Assembly (NCBI RefSeq): GCF_000380245.2
Contig: NZ_HG428741.1
Location: 1,458,989-1,522,988 of the forward strand
Direction of reading: 5' to 3'
Origin: Bacillus massiliigorillae
GTDB taxonomy: Bacteria; Bacillota; Bacilli; Bacillales; DSM-1321
DNA length: 64,000 nucleotides
The notes under the pieces were generated by a model. The model saw only the letters and a list, made by a program, of their open reading frames with translations. It ran no database searches and was not told where the DNA came from. Shown here in pieces: positions 43,830 through 51,935 of this stretch; within the stretch, counting starts at the first letter, position 1; the number at the start of each line of letters is the position of its first letter. Position numbers and translations under genes: made by a program.

Positions 43830-43931
43830 ATTGCAGGAGAACGTGGTAAGGGGGTTAACGTCGTTGCAAAAGAAGTTCGAAAATTAACTGTAAATGCTGA
43901 TGAAATAATAAAAAAGTATGCGAACGATTAA
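43830..43931 (+). pseudogene. Remnant of a methyl-accepting signalling domain
   Basis: Translating from 43830 gives IAGERGKGVNVVAKEVRKL and 15 more residues, a recognisable piece of the chemoreceptor hairpin (consensus ARAGExGKGFAVVAEEVRKLA). There is no start or upstream half. It lies 185 bases after the globin-only gene, in the order and strand expected for a HemAT signalling half that was mostly deleted. The gap on both sides holds nothing else apart from the minus-strand gene at 43984. Confidence 0.75.
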
Positions 43932-43983
43932 CAAAGATACACGCATAATGTTAATTTCACATACTTTTATGATTTAAGACTAC

Positions 43984-44151
43984 TTAATCTACCTTCTTTT
44001 TTTGAGAATCATTTGAATCACTAGTATTTGTTGTAGAGTCTGCTTTTGCTTTTTTCGTATTAATAGCAACAAAGACTATAAAAAAGCAAAATATAACAAA
44101 GATCATGATTGCTAAAATGATAGCTGACGTTTCAAAGCTGCTGTCTAACAA
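43984..44151 (-). CDS. Small single-pass membrane protein
   Basis: 55 residues: a short polar start (MLDSSFETS), one long hydrophobic helix (AIILAIMIFVIFCFFIVFVAI) and a hydrophilic Lys/Ser/Asp tail ending KKKVD. TTG at 44151 lies nine bases after AGGAG; the ATG at 44160 abuts that site and is unlikely. A fitting promoter reads leftward: TTACAA (44205-44210), 16 bp, TATAAT (44183-44188). Function unknown. Confidence 0.6.
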   Translation of the reverse strand: MLDSSFETSAIILAIMIFVIFCFFIVFVAINTKKAKADSTTNTSDSNDSQKKKVD

Positions 44152-44182
44152 ATAAAACATCTCCTAAAATGGACTTTTTTTT

Positions 44183-44210
44183 ATTATAGCATTATTTTGA
44201 TATATTGTAA
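44183..44210 (-). promoter_or_regulatory. Promoter of the small membrane protein
   Basis: On the minus strand: TTACAA, 16-bp spacer, TATAAT, about 20 bases before the ribosome-binding site. Confidence 0.5.
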
Positions 44211-44435
44211 TTTACTTAATTTTTAGTCATAAGTGACTTGTTGTCTATGAATTTGCTGTGAATCATTGATAGGGATTGATTGGTGAAAAAAATATTTGAA
44301 TGTTGTAAAGCGGTAAATAAAGAACGTTGGGAATTTTAATTCTGAATTTTCAGAAAAAACATTCATGAATGATTCGTTTTCGTTTATAATATAAAGAATT
44401 CGAGTATTAAATAATTCAGAAATGTGGTGTTTTAC

Positions 44436-45608
44436 GTGCTTTCAAGAGAATTAATGAAACAAATACCTTTACCAGCATTACTGTTAGATGAAGCTGCGTT
44501 TGAAAGTAATTGTAAAAGCATTGCAGCTAAAGCAAATGGAAAGACTATTCGAATTGCAACAAAATCGATTCGCTCTGCTAAAGTTTTACAACGAATACTA
44601 GAATCGGATAGCGTATTTAAAGGGTTAATGTGCTTTAGTCCACGTGAAGCTGTATTTTTAATAGAAAAAGGTTTTGATGATCTATTGCTAGGTTATCCAT
44701 GCTGGGATGAAGAAGCTATCGGTGAAATTGCGAAGCATAATAAAAATGGTAGAAGAATAATATGCATGGTAGATTCGGAGGAGCATATCGACTTTTTAGA
44801 ACGTATTGGTCAACAAGTGAATGGTAAACTAAATATTTGTATTGATGTTGACATGAGTACAAAATTTGGCTCTCTTCACTTCGGTGTTAGGAGATCACCA
44901 CTTACTAATGAAATAGATGTCCTACAAGTTGCGAGGAAAATAAAGAACTGTGAACATTTAGAACTGATTGGTTTAATGGGGTATGAGGCACAAATTGCAG
45001 GTGTTGGAGAACAAATGCCTTCGCAGCAATTGAAGAATAAAGTTGTGGCATATATGAAAAGAAAATCGATTCAAGAAATCGCTCAACGACGAAAAAGAAT
45101 GGTTGATGCTCTAAAACAGGAAGGATTTATACTTACACTAGTAAATGGTGGCGGAACAGGAAGCATGGATACCACTTCAAAAGAAGAAGTTGTCACAGAA
45201 ATAACGGTTGGTTCAGGTATTTATTCCCCGTTATTATTCGACTATTATTCTTCATTTCAATATAAACCGGCCTTATTCTTTGCATTACCAATCGTAAGAA
45301 TACCTTCTCCTCATATATATACTTGTCTTGGAGGTGGATATATTTCATCAGGACCTGCAGGTAAAGATAAAGTTCCACAGCCTGTCTATCCAAAAGGTGG
45401 TAGGCTTCTTCCGTTAGAAGGAGCAGGGGAGGTGCAAACACCCGTCTACTTTGATGAAGCCCAATTGCAAATAGGAGATCCAATCATTTTTAGAGCTGCA
45501 AAAGCTGGAGAAATTTGTGAGCGTTTTCAGGAAATCGTTTGTATATCAAATGGTCAAATAATTGAACGATACGAAACGTATCGTGGAGAAGGGGGATGTT
45601 TTTTATGA
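44436..45608 (+). CDS. Alanine racemase-fold PLP enzyme (D-threonine aldolase/amino acid deaminase type)
   Basis: About 390 residues. The N-terminal TIM barrel has the PLP lysine in RIATKSIRSAKVL (about residue 43) and VNGGGTGS for the phosphate. The C-terminal beta domain ends in DPIIFRAAKAGEICERF, typical of D-serine dehydratase/D-threonine aldolase-like proteins, which need a metal bound near the C-terminus. GTG at 44436 sits six bases after GGTG; GTG at 44424 is possible. The next gene overlaps by four bases (ATGA), so it is coupled to an aldonolactone oxidase. Substrate unknown. Confidence 0.78.
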   Translation: MLSRELMKQIPLPALLLDEAAFESNCKSIAAKANGKTIRIATKSIRSAKVLQRILESDSVFKGLMCFSPREAVFLIEKGFDDLLLGYPCWDEEAIGEIAKHNKNGRRIICMVDSEEHIDFLERIGQQVNGKLNICIDVDMSTKFGSLHFGVRRSPLTNEIDVLQVARKIKNCEHLELIGLMGYEAQIAGVGEQMPSQQLKNKVVAYMKRKSIQEIAQRRKRMVDALKQEGFILTLVNGGGTGSMDTTSKEEVVTEITVGSGIYSPLLFDYYSSFQYKPALFFALPIVRIPSPHIYTCLGGGYISSGPAGKDKVPQPVYPKGGRLLPLEGAGEVQTPVYFDEAQLQIGDPIIFRAAKAGEICERFQEIVCISNGQIIERYETYRGEGGCFL

Positions 45609-46939
45609 CTAAAATAGTTGAAAAACAAACATGGAAAAACTGGGCACATACTAGTGTAAGCACTCCAGAAAAAATCATATACCCAAGTTCTATTGAAGAA
45701 GTATGTACAATTGTAAAGGATGCGGCTTTACATAATAAGAAAATTCGAGTAGTTGGCGCAGGGCATTCGTTTACTAAAATTGTTCAAACAAATGATTGGC
45801 TATTATCATTGGATTTATTAAGTGGAATACAAGAACTAAATGAAGAAGAAGATACAGCCACTATTCTTGCTGGAACAAGATTGTATGCTATTGGAGAAGC
45901 TCTTGGTAAAAAAGGTTATTCTCAGGAAAATCTAGGAGACGTGAATGTTCAAAGTATTGCTGGAGCACTATCTACTGGAACGCATGGTACTGGCTTAGCT
46001 TTTGGAAATGTTTCCACTCAAGTGATAGCATTGAAATTAGTTACTGCTTCAGGTGAAGTGTTGTCTCTATCCGAAAAAAATAATCCAGAATATTTCAAAG
46101 CTAGTCTTGTTTCACTTGGGATGTTAGGCATAATTGTAGAAGTTACTGTGAGAATTATAAAAAGTCCAGTATATGAATATATTAGTGATAAAATTTCGTA
46201 TGAACATCTTGAAAAGCATTTAGAAGCATTAATTCATACAAATCGCCATTTCGAGTTTTACTTATTTCCTTTTTCAGACTTAGTTCAAGTTAAAACGATG
46301 AATATTACAGATAAAAGCCCTCAAAGTTTAAAAGGTCATTATTATAAAAATCTTATTCTTGAAAACTACTTATTTTATATCATTTCTGAAACATGTAGAA
46401 TCTTCCCTAAAACAAGCTCTTTTTTTAGTAAAATGTCTGCTAAAGCAATAGGAAAAGCAAACATTACATCGCATAGCTATAATCTATTTGCTACACCACG
46501 CCTAGTTCGGTTTAGGGAAGTTGAATACTCTATTCCTTTGGAGCATATGAAGAGTGTTTTACGTGAAATCAGGAAGCAAATAGAAACAAAACGATACAAT
46601 GTCCATTTCCCTATAGAGTGTCGGACGGTAAAAGGAGATGAAATTTGGCTTAGTCCAGCATATAATCGTGACTCGTTTTATATCGCTTTTCATATGTATA
46701 AAGGAATGCCATACGAAGAGTATTTTTATGATATGGAACAAATTATGAAAAAATATGAAGGGCGTCCTCATTGGGGAAAAATGCATAAAAGAAGCAATAG
46801 AGAATTACGAGATTTATATCCTAAGTTTACAGATTTCCAAATAATTAGAAATGAATTAGATCCTAAGGGGATTTTTCTGAATGATTATTTAGCGGATTTA
46901 TTTTCTAATACAACGGAAAACCAAGTGTTAAACTTGTAA
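45605..46939 (+). CDS. FAD-linked aldonolactone oxidase (D-arabinono-1,4-lactone/L-gulonolactone oxidase family)
   Basis: 444 residues. The N-terminal FAD-binding domain shows IRVVGAGHSFTKI and NLGDVNVQSIAGALSTGTHGTG (about 105-127); the C-terminal ALO domain ends with RPHWGKMHKRSNRELRDLYPKF (about 392-413), characteristic of the family. It oxidises a sugar lactone with oxygen, giving peroxide, or with another acceptor. ATG at 45605 overlaps the upstream stop and lies eight bases after GAAGGGGG. The pairing with a PLP aldolase-like gene may define a small sugar or polyol pathway; unproven. Confidence 0.85.
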   Translation: MTKIVEKQTWKNWAHTSVSTPEKIIYPSSIEEVCTIVKDAALHNKKIRVVGAGHSFTKIVQTNDWLLSLDLLSGIQELNEEEDTATILAGTRLYAIGEALGKKGYSQENLGDVNVQSIAGALSTGTHGTGLAFGNVSTQVIALKLVTASGEVLSLSEKNNPEYFKASLVSLGMLGIIVEVTVRIIKSPVYEYISDKISYEHLEKHLEALIHTNRHFEFYLFPFSDLVQVKTMNITDKSPQSLKGHYYKNLILENYLFYIISETCRIFPKTSSFFSKMSAKAIGKANITSHSYNLFATPRLVRFREVEYSIPLEHMKSVLREIRKQIETKRYNVHFPIECRTVKGDEIWLSPAYNRDSFYIAFHMYKGMPYEEYFYDMEQIMKKYEGRPHWGKMHKRSNRELRDLYPKFTDFQIIRNELDPKGIFLNDYLADLFSNTTENQVLNL

Positions 46940-46988
46940 AAGTTCTTAAGAACCTGTAAATAAAGTGGTAAAAATATTGTGAAAGAAA

Positions 46989-47033
46989 AAGACGATATTC
47001 CATTATATTTTGGAATATCGTCTTATTTTTTTA
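46989..47033 (+). terminator. Terminator after the lactone oxidase gene
   Basis: AAGACGATATTCCA pairs with TGGAATATCGTCTT (14 bp, perfect), then ATTTTTTT. Confidence 0.9.
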
Positions 47034-47224
47034 AGTTCTTTACATATAACAATAAAGCGTACATATTGCAAAAACTGTGTCATTTAATAAATATCAGATT
47101 TTTGGTATTAGATATTTGCTATTTTGGTATTATTTTTAGCTGCTTTAACTGTTAATTTATAGATTATAATAGTTTTCAGAAAATATTTACAATTAAGGAT
47201 ATTCATGTTATCTTAATTTTAAAT

Positions 47225-47260
47225 ATAACGAAAATATATCATTCGAAATATATTCGTTAT
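47225..47260. promoter_or_regulatory. Inverted repeat far upstream of paaK
   Basis: ATAACGAAAATATAT faces ATATATTCGTTAT with one mismatch or bulge. It includes AAATATATCAT, which also occurs before paaX (58110-58120). A PaaX-type binding site is possible but not shown. The rest of 47034-47281 is AT-rich. Confidence 0.4.
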
Positions 47261-47281
47261 GTTTGAAAAATATTTATGTTT

Positions 47282-47508
47282 TGGAAGCTTGTAAGTTGGA
47301 TTTGTTATGAGAAGCACTTTTATATTGTTATTGCTTAATAAATGTCCGTCTCCTCCAATTTGTAAGCTAACTTATAAGGCAAAAGGTGCAAGGAATAAAT
47401 CCGTAAATTTCATGATGGAAGCTTGATGTTCATTTCAAAACGCCTTTAATTCCCCTGCGTTTTAATGAAAGAGTCCGGTCTCTTGAAGATTTAACTTACA
47501 AGCTTTCA
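47282..47508. repeat. 227-bp element with 20-bp terminal inverted repeats
   Basis: The ends 47282-47301 and 47489-47508 are inverted copies, matching about 16 of 20 positions around the perfect core AAGCTTGTAAGTT. Inside is a hairpin (TTCAAAACGC with GCGTTTTAATGAA, about 47432-47468) and a partial copy of the end motif (TAACTTATAAG, 47368-47378). No coding frame. It lies directly before paaK: either a MITE-like insertion or a structured leader. Confidence 0.45.
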
Positions 47509-47546
47509 GAATAAATTAGCAAATAGAATGGGAAGGGGTATATTAA

Positions 47547-48872
47547 ATGATTATTCATGAAGTTGAAACATATTCAGAAAATGAGATGAAAGCGCTTCAA
47601 TTAACTCGATTACAAGAAACATTAAAAAGAGTCTATGGGAATGTTCCATTCTATCATAGTAAATTTGATGAACTTGGTTTAAAACCAGAGGATATAAAAA
47701 CTGTAGAAGACATCAGTAAATTACCATTCACAGTGAAAGCGGATTTACGAAATAGTAAACCATTTGAATTATTTGCAACTTCCATGAAAGAAGTAGTGCG
47801 TATTCATGCATCATCTGGAACGAGTGGCACACCAACTATTGTGGGCTATACAGAAGGAGATATTAATAATTGGGCTGATATTGTCGCTCGTGCTATAGCG
47901 ATTGCTGGTGGAGAAGCGGATGGGGTTTTCCAGAATGCATATGGTTATGGCTTATTTACTGGTGGATTAGGGCTTCATTATGGTGGAGAAAGACTGGGTA
48001 TGGCTACAATACCTATTTCCGGTGGTAATACTACTCGACAAATTAATATTATTGAAGAGTGTAAACCGACAGTCATAGCTGGTACTCCTTCATATATTCT
48101 TAGAATTGCAGAAGAAATGGAAAGTATGGGTAAAGATCCTCTTGAATCTTCATTGAAATTCGGGATTTTTGGTGCGGAGCCATGGTCGGAAGAATTAAGA
48201 AAAGTATTAGAATCTAAGCTAGGCATTAAGGCTTGTGATATTTATGGTTTAAGCGAAGTGATGGGACCTGGTATTGCAATGGAATGTCATGAAGCTCAAG
48301 ATGGATTACATATTGCAGAAGATCATTTCATTGTAGAAGTCATCAATCCAGATACACTACAACCAGTTCCAGATGGTGAAGAAGGAGAGTTAGTATTTAC
48401 GAGTTTAACGAAAGAAGCTTCTCCGGTCATTCGTTATCGAACAGGAGATATCGCTTCTATTACTAGGGGCACATGTAGTTGTGGACGAACAACCGCTCGC
48501 ATGTCTCGTGTGAAAGGACGCATTGATGATATGCTAATTATTCGTGGAGTAAATGTGTTTCCTTCGGAGATAGAAGAATGCTTACTTCGAAATGAAGATT
48601 TAGTTCCACATTATCAAGTACATTTATATCATGAAGATGCAATGGATCATGTTGAATTACATGTCGAAATAAATGAACAAATATATCGGAATTGTAACGA
48701 TGATTTAAAAAATGATTATATAAAAACAGTGGCTAAGAATGTTCGACACGATATGAAAAATTACTGTTTAGTAACGATGAAAGTGAATGTGTTAGCACCT
48801 GGTAGTATACCTAGATCAGAGGGAAAAGCGATTCGTATTATCGATCATCGTAAGAAAGGATTACCAGTTTAA
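47547..48872 (+). CDS. paaK: Phenylacetate-CoA ligase
   Basis: 441 residues, standard PaaK length. The AMP-binding P-loop is SSGTSGTPTIVGY (about 90-102); YGLSEVMGPGIAMEC (about 233-247), YRTGDI and the C-terminal RGVNVFPSEIEE complete the adenylating fold. It activates phenylacetate with ATP and CoA in the cytoplasm, the first step of the pathway. GGAAGGGG precedes the ATG. It heads a long same-strand series running to 58054; an additional promoter lies between it and paaA. Confidence 0.92.
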   Translation: MIIHEVETYSENEMKALQLTRLQETLKRVYGNVPFYHSKFDELGLKPEDIKTVEDISKLPFTVKADLRNSKPFELFATSMKEVVRIHASSGTSGTPTIVGYTEGDINNWADIVARAIAIAGGEADGVFQNAYGYGLFTGGLGLHYGGERLGMATIPISGGNTTRQINIIEECKPTVIAGTPSYILRIAEEMESMGKDPLESSLKFGIFGAEPWSEELRKVLESKLGIKACDIYGLSEVMGPGIAMECHEAQDGLHIAEDHFIVEVINPDTLQPVPDGEEGELVFTSLTKEASPVIRYRTGDIASITRGTCSCGRTTARMSRVKGRIDDMLIIRGVNVFPSEIEECLLRNEDLVPHYQVHLYHEDAMDHVELHVEINEQIYRNCNDDLKNDYIKTVAKNVRHDMKNYCLVTMKVNVLAPGSIPRSEGKAIRIIDHRKKGLPV

Positions 48873-48891
48873 AAATAGTTTTCAGAATTTA

Positions 48892-48921
48892 TTGACTTTT
48901 TATATAACTCAAATCTATAAT
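48892..48921 (+). promoter_or_regulatory. Promoter between paaK and paaA
   Basis: TTGACT (48892-48897), 18-bp spacer, TATAAT (48916-48921). ATATAAC and GTTATAT flank the -10 region (48900-48906 and 48936-48942) as an inverted repeat that could be an operator. Confidence 0.6.
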
Positions 48922-48958
48922 ACGGTTATAAAAGTGTTATATGAAGGAGGATTTCATA

Positions 48959-49912
48959 ATGACGATTGTAACAGAATCATCAGATTCCCAAAAACTCGAA
49001 TTGTTTATACAAAAGATAAATAATGGAGAAAAAATCGAAGCTGACGATTGGATGCCTGAGGATTATCGAACAGCACTGATTAAGTTAATATCAATGCATG
49101 GTATTAGCGAAATTATGGGAGCGCTTCCCGAGAAAGAATGGGTTCCCAAAGCACCTTCTTTACGAAGAAAATTAGGGATTATGGCGAAAGTTCAAGATGA
49201 GATGGGGCACGGTCAATTGTTGCTACGAGTAGCAGAAGATTTGTTAAAACCTTACGGAAAAGATCGAGGAGATTTAATGCAAGATCTTTTCAACGGAGAT
49301 TTAAAGTTTCATAACGTGTTCCATATGGCTACTAAATCTTGGGGTGATGCTGGGCTAATCGGTTGGCTTGTTGATGGAGCAGCGATTATGTCTCAAACAA
49401 ATATGCTAAATGCATCATACGGACCTTATGCTAGAGCTCTTCATCGAATTTGTGCGGAAGAAGTATTTCACGCCCAACATGGAGAAGCAATCATTATGGC
49501 TTTAGTTGAGGGTACTGCAGAGCAGAAAGCATTAGTCCAAGATGCGCTAAATCGTTGGTGGGAATCATTGCTTATGTTTTTTGGGCCGGCGAGTAGTGAA
49601 ACAACCGGCACATCTAAGCAAGATATAACAATAAAATATAAAATTCGTGTAAAGACAAATGAAGAATTACGTCAAAAGTTTTTTACGAAGTATGTACCAA
49701 GAATTCAGTCTATAGGTTTAATAATACCTGATTCGACTATTCATTTTGATGAAGAACAGCAACAATGGATTTATCAACAACCGGACTGGAATGAATTTAA
49801 GAAAATTATTAGTAATCAAGGACCACGTTCACAAGACCGTTTAAGACTACGAAGAACATCTTATGAAAACAACGCATGGGTTCGCGATGCTTTAGCAGAA
49901 ACAATCCATTAA
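48959..49912 (+). CDS. paaA: Phenylacetyl-CoA 1,2-epoxidase subunit A
   Basis: 317 residues. Ferritin-like di-iron oxygenase subunit: the helices carry KVQDEMGHGQLL and CAEEVFHAQHGE, the ExxH pairs that bind iron, and the C-terminus is rich in Arg (SQDRLRLRRTS). It is the catalytic component that epoxidises phenylacetyl-CoA using oxygen, in complex with PaaC and PaaB. ATG at 48959 is eight bases after AAGGAGG. Part of paaABCD. Confidence 0.93.
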   Translation: MTIVTESSDSQKLELFIQKINNGEKIEADDWMPEDYRTALIKLISMHGISEIMGALPEKEWVPKAPSLRRKLGIMAKVQDEMGHGQLLLRVAEDLLKPYGKDRGDLMQDLFNGDLKFHNVFHMATKSWGDAGLIGWLVDGAAIMSQTNMLNASYGPYARALHRICAEEVFHAQHGEAIIMALVEGTAEQKALVQDALNRWWESLLMFFGPASSETTGTSKQDITIKYKIRVKTNEELRQKFFTKYVPRIQSIGLIIPDSTIHFDEEQQQWIYQQPDWNEFKKIISNQGPRSQDRLRLRRTSYENNAWVRDALAETIH

Positions 49913-49933
49913 TTGAAAAGGAGGTTAATGCCA

Positions 49934-50287
49934 ATGACTAATGAGAAAAAAAACTTTTACCAAGAGTATGAAGTATTCAGTAAAAAAACACCAACTTCCG
50001 CGTTTCAACATCAATTCAGCTTACTTGCTCCAAATAAAGAAATGGCTCTAATAATGGCTCAAGAAAACTTCATGCGTCGCGATACTGTTGCAGACATTTG
50101 GGTAGTAAATCGTAAAGACATCGGAGCCATAACACCAGAAGATAAACAAATGCTTGTGCGCTTAGATAACAAAGACTATCGAACAACGAAAGGTTATGGT
50201 TATTTAAGAGAAAGATGGCGTCATTATGAACAAAAGATGCTTGATGAGAAAGAAATTCTATCTTGGGCAGGAGGGGATCAAAAATGA
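49934..50287 (+). CDS. paaB: Phenylacetyl-CoA epoxidase subunit B
   Basis: 117 residues, somewhat longer than the enterobacterial form. YEVFSKKTPTSAFQHQFSLLAPNKEMALIMAQENFMRRD at the N-terminus is typical; PaaB is a small subunit bridging the epoxidase complex. ATG at 49934 lies nine bases after AAAAGGAGG; ATG at 49928 is only three bases away from it. The following gene overlaps the stop by four bases. Confidence 0.9.
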   Translation: MTNEKKNFYQEYEVFSKKTPTSAFQHQFSLLAPNKEMALIMAQENFMRRDTVADIWVVNRKDIGAITPEDKQMLVRLDNKDYRTTKGYGYLRERWRHYEQKMLDEKEILSWAGGDQK

Positions 50288-51093
50288 GTCAAGACGCGGT
50301 AACTATGACTTCTGAATATAAAACGGCTTTAGTTGAATTATTATTTCAACTAGCGGATGATGACTTCTTATATTCATTTCGAAATTCGGAATGGCTAGGG
50401 TTAGCTCCGCATATAGAAGAAGATGTGGCATCTTCTTCTATTACGCAAGATAGTATGGGCCACGCAGCTATGTTTTATGGATTATTGCAAGAATTAGGTG
50501 CAGGAAAAGCAGATGATTTAGCACATGCTCGCCCTGCTGCGGAAAGAAAGAATGCTATTATCGTAGAACGTTTGAACGGGCCTGGCTATTATATGGAAAA
50601 TGCTCAATATGATTGGGCGTTTGCAGTTGTTCGCAATTATTTTTATACACAAGCCAAAAAAATCAAAATGGATGCTTTAAAACAAAGTAGCTATGCACCT
50701 CTTGCAGAAGTGGCTGTAAAAGTGAATATGGAAATTTATTTTCATTTAATGCATTGGCGAACATGGTTTGTTCAATTATTAAATTCAACGGAAGAAGCGA
50801 AAACGCGTATGTCAGAAGCTATTGAGCAAGTGTGGAACGATTTTGGCGATGTATTTTCTTTAGGGAATCAAGACGCGGCTATTAAACAGCAAGGATTGTT
50901 AGATGGTGCAGATTTACAAGGAAAATGGATTGCTGCCATTACGCCAGTATTTAACTCTGTAGGTATTGAAGTTCCTAAAGAGCTTAAAGTGCAACAATAT
51001 AACGGGAGAAATGGACTACATACTAGTGAAATAGACGATGCTCTTGTAACTCTTTCTGAAGTATATAACTCTGATCCTGTTACAGCTTGGTAA
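50284..51093 (+). CDS. paaC: Phenylacetyl-CoA epoxidase subunit C
   Basis: 269 residues. Ferritin-like fold without a full iron site: EEDVASSSITQDSMGHAAMFYGLL and MEIYFHLMHWRTWF mark the helices. PaaC is the structural partner of PaaA and recruits the reductase in other bacteria. ATG at 50284 overlaps the paaB stop and follows GGAGGGG by about nine bases. Confidence 0.92.
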   Translation: MSQDAVTMTSEYKTALVELLFQLADDDFLYSFRNSEWLGLAPHIEEDVASSSITQDSMGHAAMFYGLLQELGAGKADDLAHARPAAERKNAIIVERLNGPGYYMENAQYDWAFAVVRNYFYTQAKKIKMDALKQSSYAPLAEVAVKVNMEIYFHLMHWRTWFVQLLNSTEEAKTRMSEAIEQVWNDFGDVFSLGNQDAAIKQQGLLDGADLQGKWIAAITPVFNSVGIEVPKELKVQQYNGRNGLHTSEIDDALVTLSEVYNSDPVTAW

Positions 51094-51116
51094 TTTTCTT
51101 TAAAGAGGTGAGAGAA

Positions 51117-51617
51117 ATGCAGGACCATATTCAAATAACAGAAAATGAAGTATTTCATATTTTGCGAAATGTAAAAGATCCTGAAATCGATACTGTTAGC
51201 ATAATTGATTTGGGAATGGTTGATTCGGTTGCAATTCAGCAAAATTCAATCTTAATTAAAGTATTACCTACTTTTCTGGGATGCCCGGCTTTAGAGTTTA
51301 TTAAAAAGAATATCATTCGTGCTGTACAAGATGTAACAGATTATGAGGTTGTAGAAGTTGAGTTTCTTACTTCTCCCCCTTGGACATCTGATCGCATTAC
51401 AGATGAGGGTAAAAAAGGATTAAAGGAATTTGGAATTTCCCCTCCGCCTAGTCAATTAGAAGAGGATGGCTCTTGGCATGTAGATTGTCCATATTGTGGT
51501 TCAACGTATGTTACGTTGGAGAATATTTTTGGCCCAACTGCATGTAGAAGCATTCTGTATTGTAAGAGTTGTAAAAATCCGTTTGAAGCAATGAAACCAG
51601 TATCTATATTAATGTAA
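51117..51617 (+). CDS. paaD: Phenylacetate pathway MIP18/DUF59-type protein PaaD
   Basis: 166 residues. The N-terminal MIP18 (DUF59) domain has NVKDPEIDTVSIIDLGMV and SPPWTSDRI; the C-terminal zinc ribbon has CPYCGS and CKSCK (four Cys). Such proteins help mature iron-sulphur or di-iron centres and are required for epoxidase activity in other species. ATG at 51117 follows GAGGTGAG. In operon with paaABC. Confidence 0.9.
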   Translation: MQDHIQITENEVFHILRNVKDPEIDTVSIIDLGMVDSVAIQQNSILIKVLPTFLGCPALEFIKKNIIRAVQDVTDYEVVEVEFLTSPPWTSDRITDEGKKGLKEFGISPPPSQLEEDGSWHVDCPYCGSTYVTLENIFGPTACRSILYCKSCKNPFEAMKPVSILM

Positions 51618-51632
51618 TGGGAGGAAATATAA

Positions 51633-51935
51633 ATGGTTAAATTAATAGCTTTATATAAACATCCGGAAAATAAGGAAGAGTTTGATGAGCACTATTTCAA
51701 TGTTCATGGTCCAATTACTTCGAAAATTCCTGGACTTAGAAAAATGGAAGTAACAAAAATTGTTGGTTCTCCAATGGGTGGCGAAGGTGCTTATTATTTG
51801 CTATGTGAAATGTATTATGATGATCACGAAGCATTAAAACAAGGATTACGTTCAGTAGAAGGCAAAGCATCTGGTAAAGATTTAATGGGCTTTGCAGGTG
51901 AGCTGGTAACGCTAATGATTGGTGAAGAAGTATAA
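51633..51935 (+). CDS. EthD-family small protein
   Basis: 100 residues, ferredoxin-like fold of the EthD/dabb kind: MVKLIALYKHPENKEEFDEHYFNVHGPITSKIPGLRKMEV is the typical N-terminal half. Members are small dimeric proteins of uncertain activity that occur with oxygenases. Here it stands between paaD and paaF, one base overlapping paaF (TAATG), inside the phenylacetate operon. GGGAGG lies before the ATG. Whether it acts in the epoxidase step or removes a by-product is open. Confidence 0.82.
   Translation: MVKLIALYKHPENKEEFDEHYFNVHGPITSKIPGLRKMEVTKIVGSPMGGEGAYYLLCEMYYDDHEALKQGLRSVEGKASGKDLMGFAGELVTLMIGEEV

Noticed and set aside
47040..47546. T-box or other known riboswitch before paaK
   Set aside because: The T-box core sequence and a terminator next to paaK are missing; inverted ends suggest an element instead.
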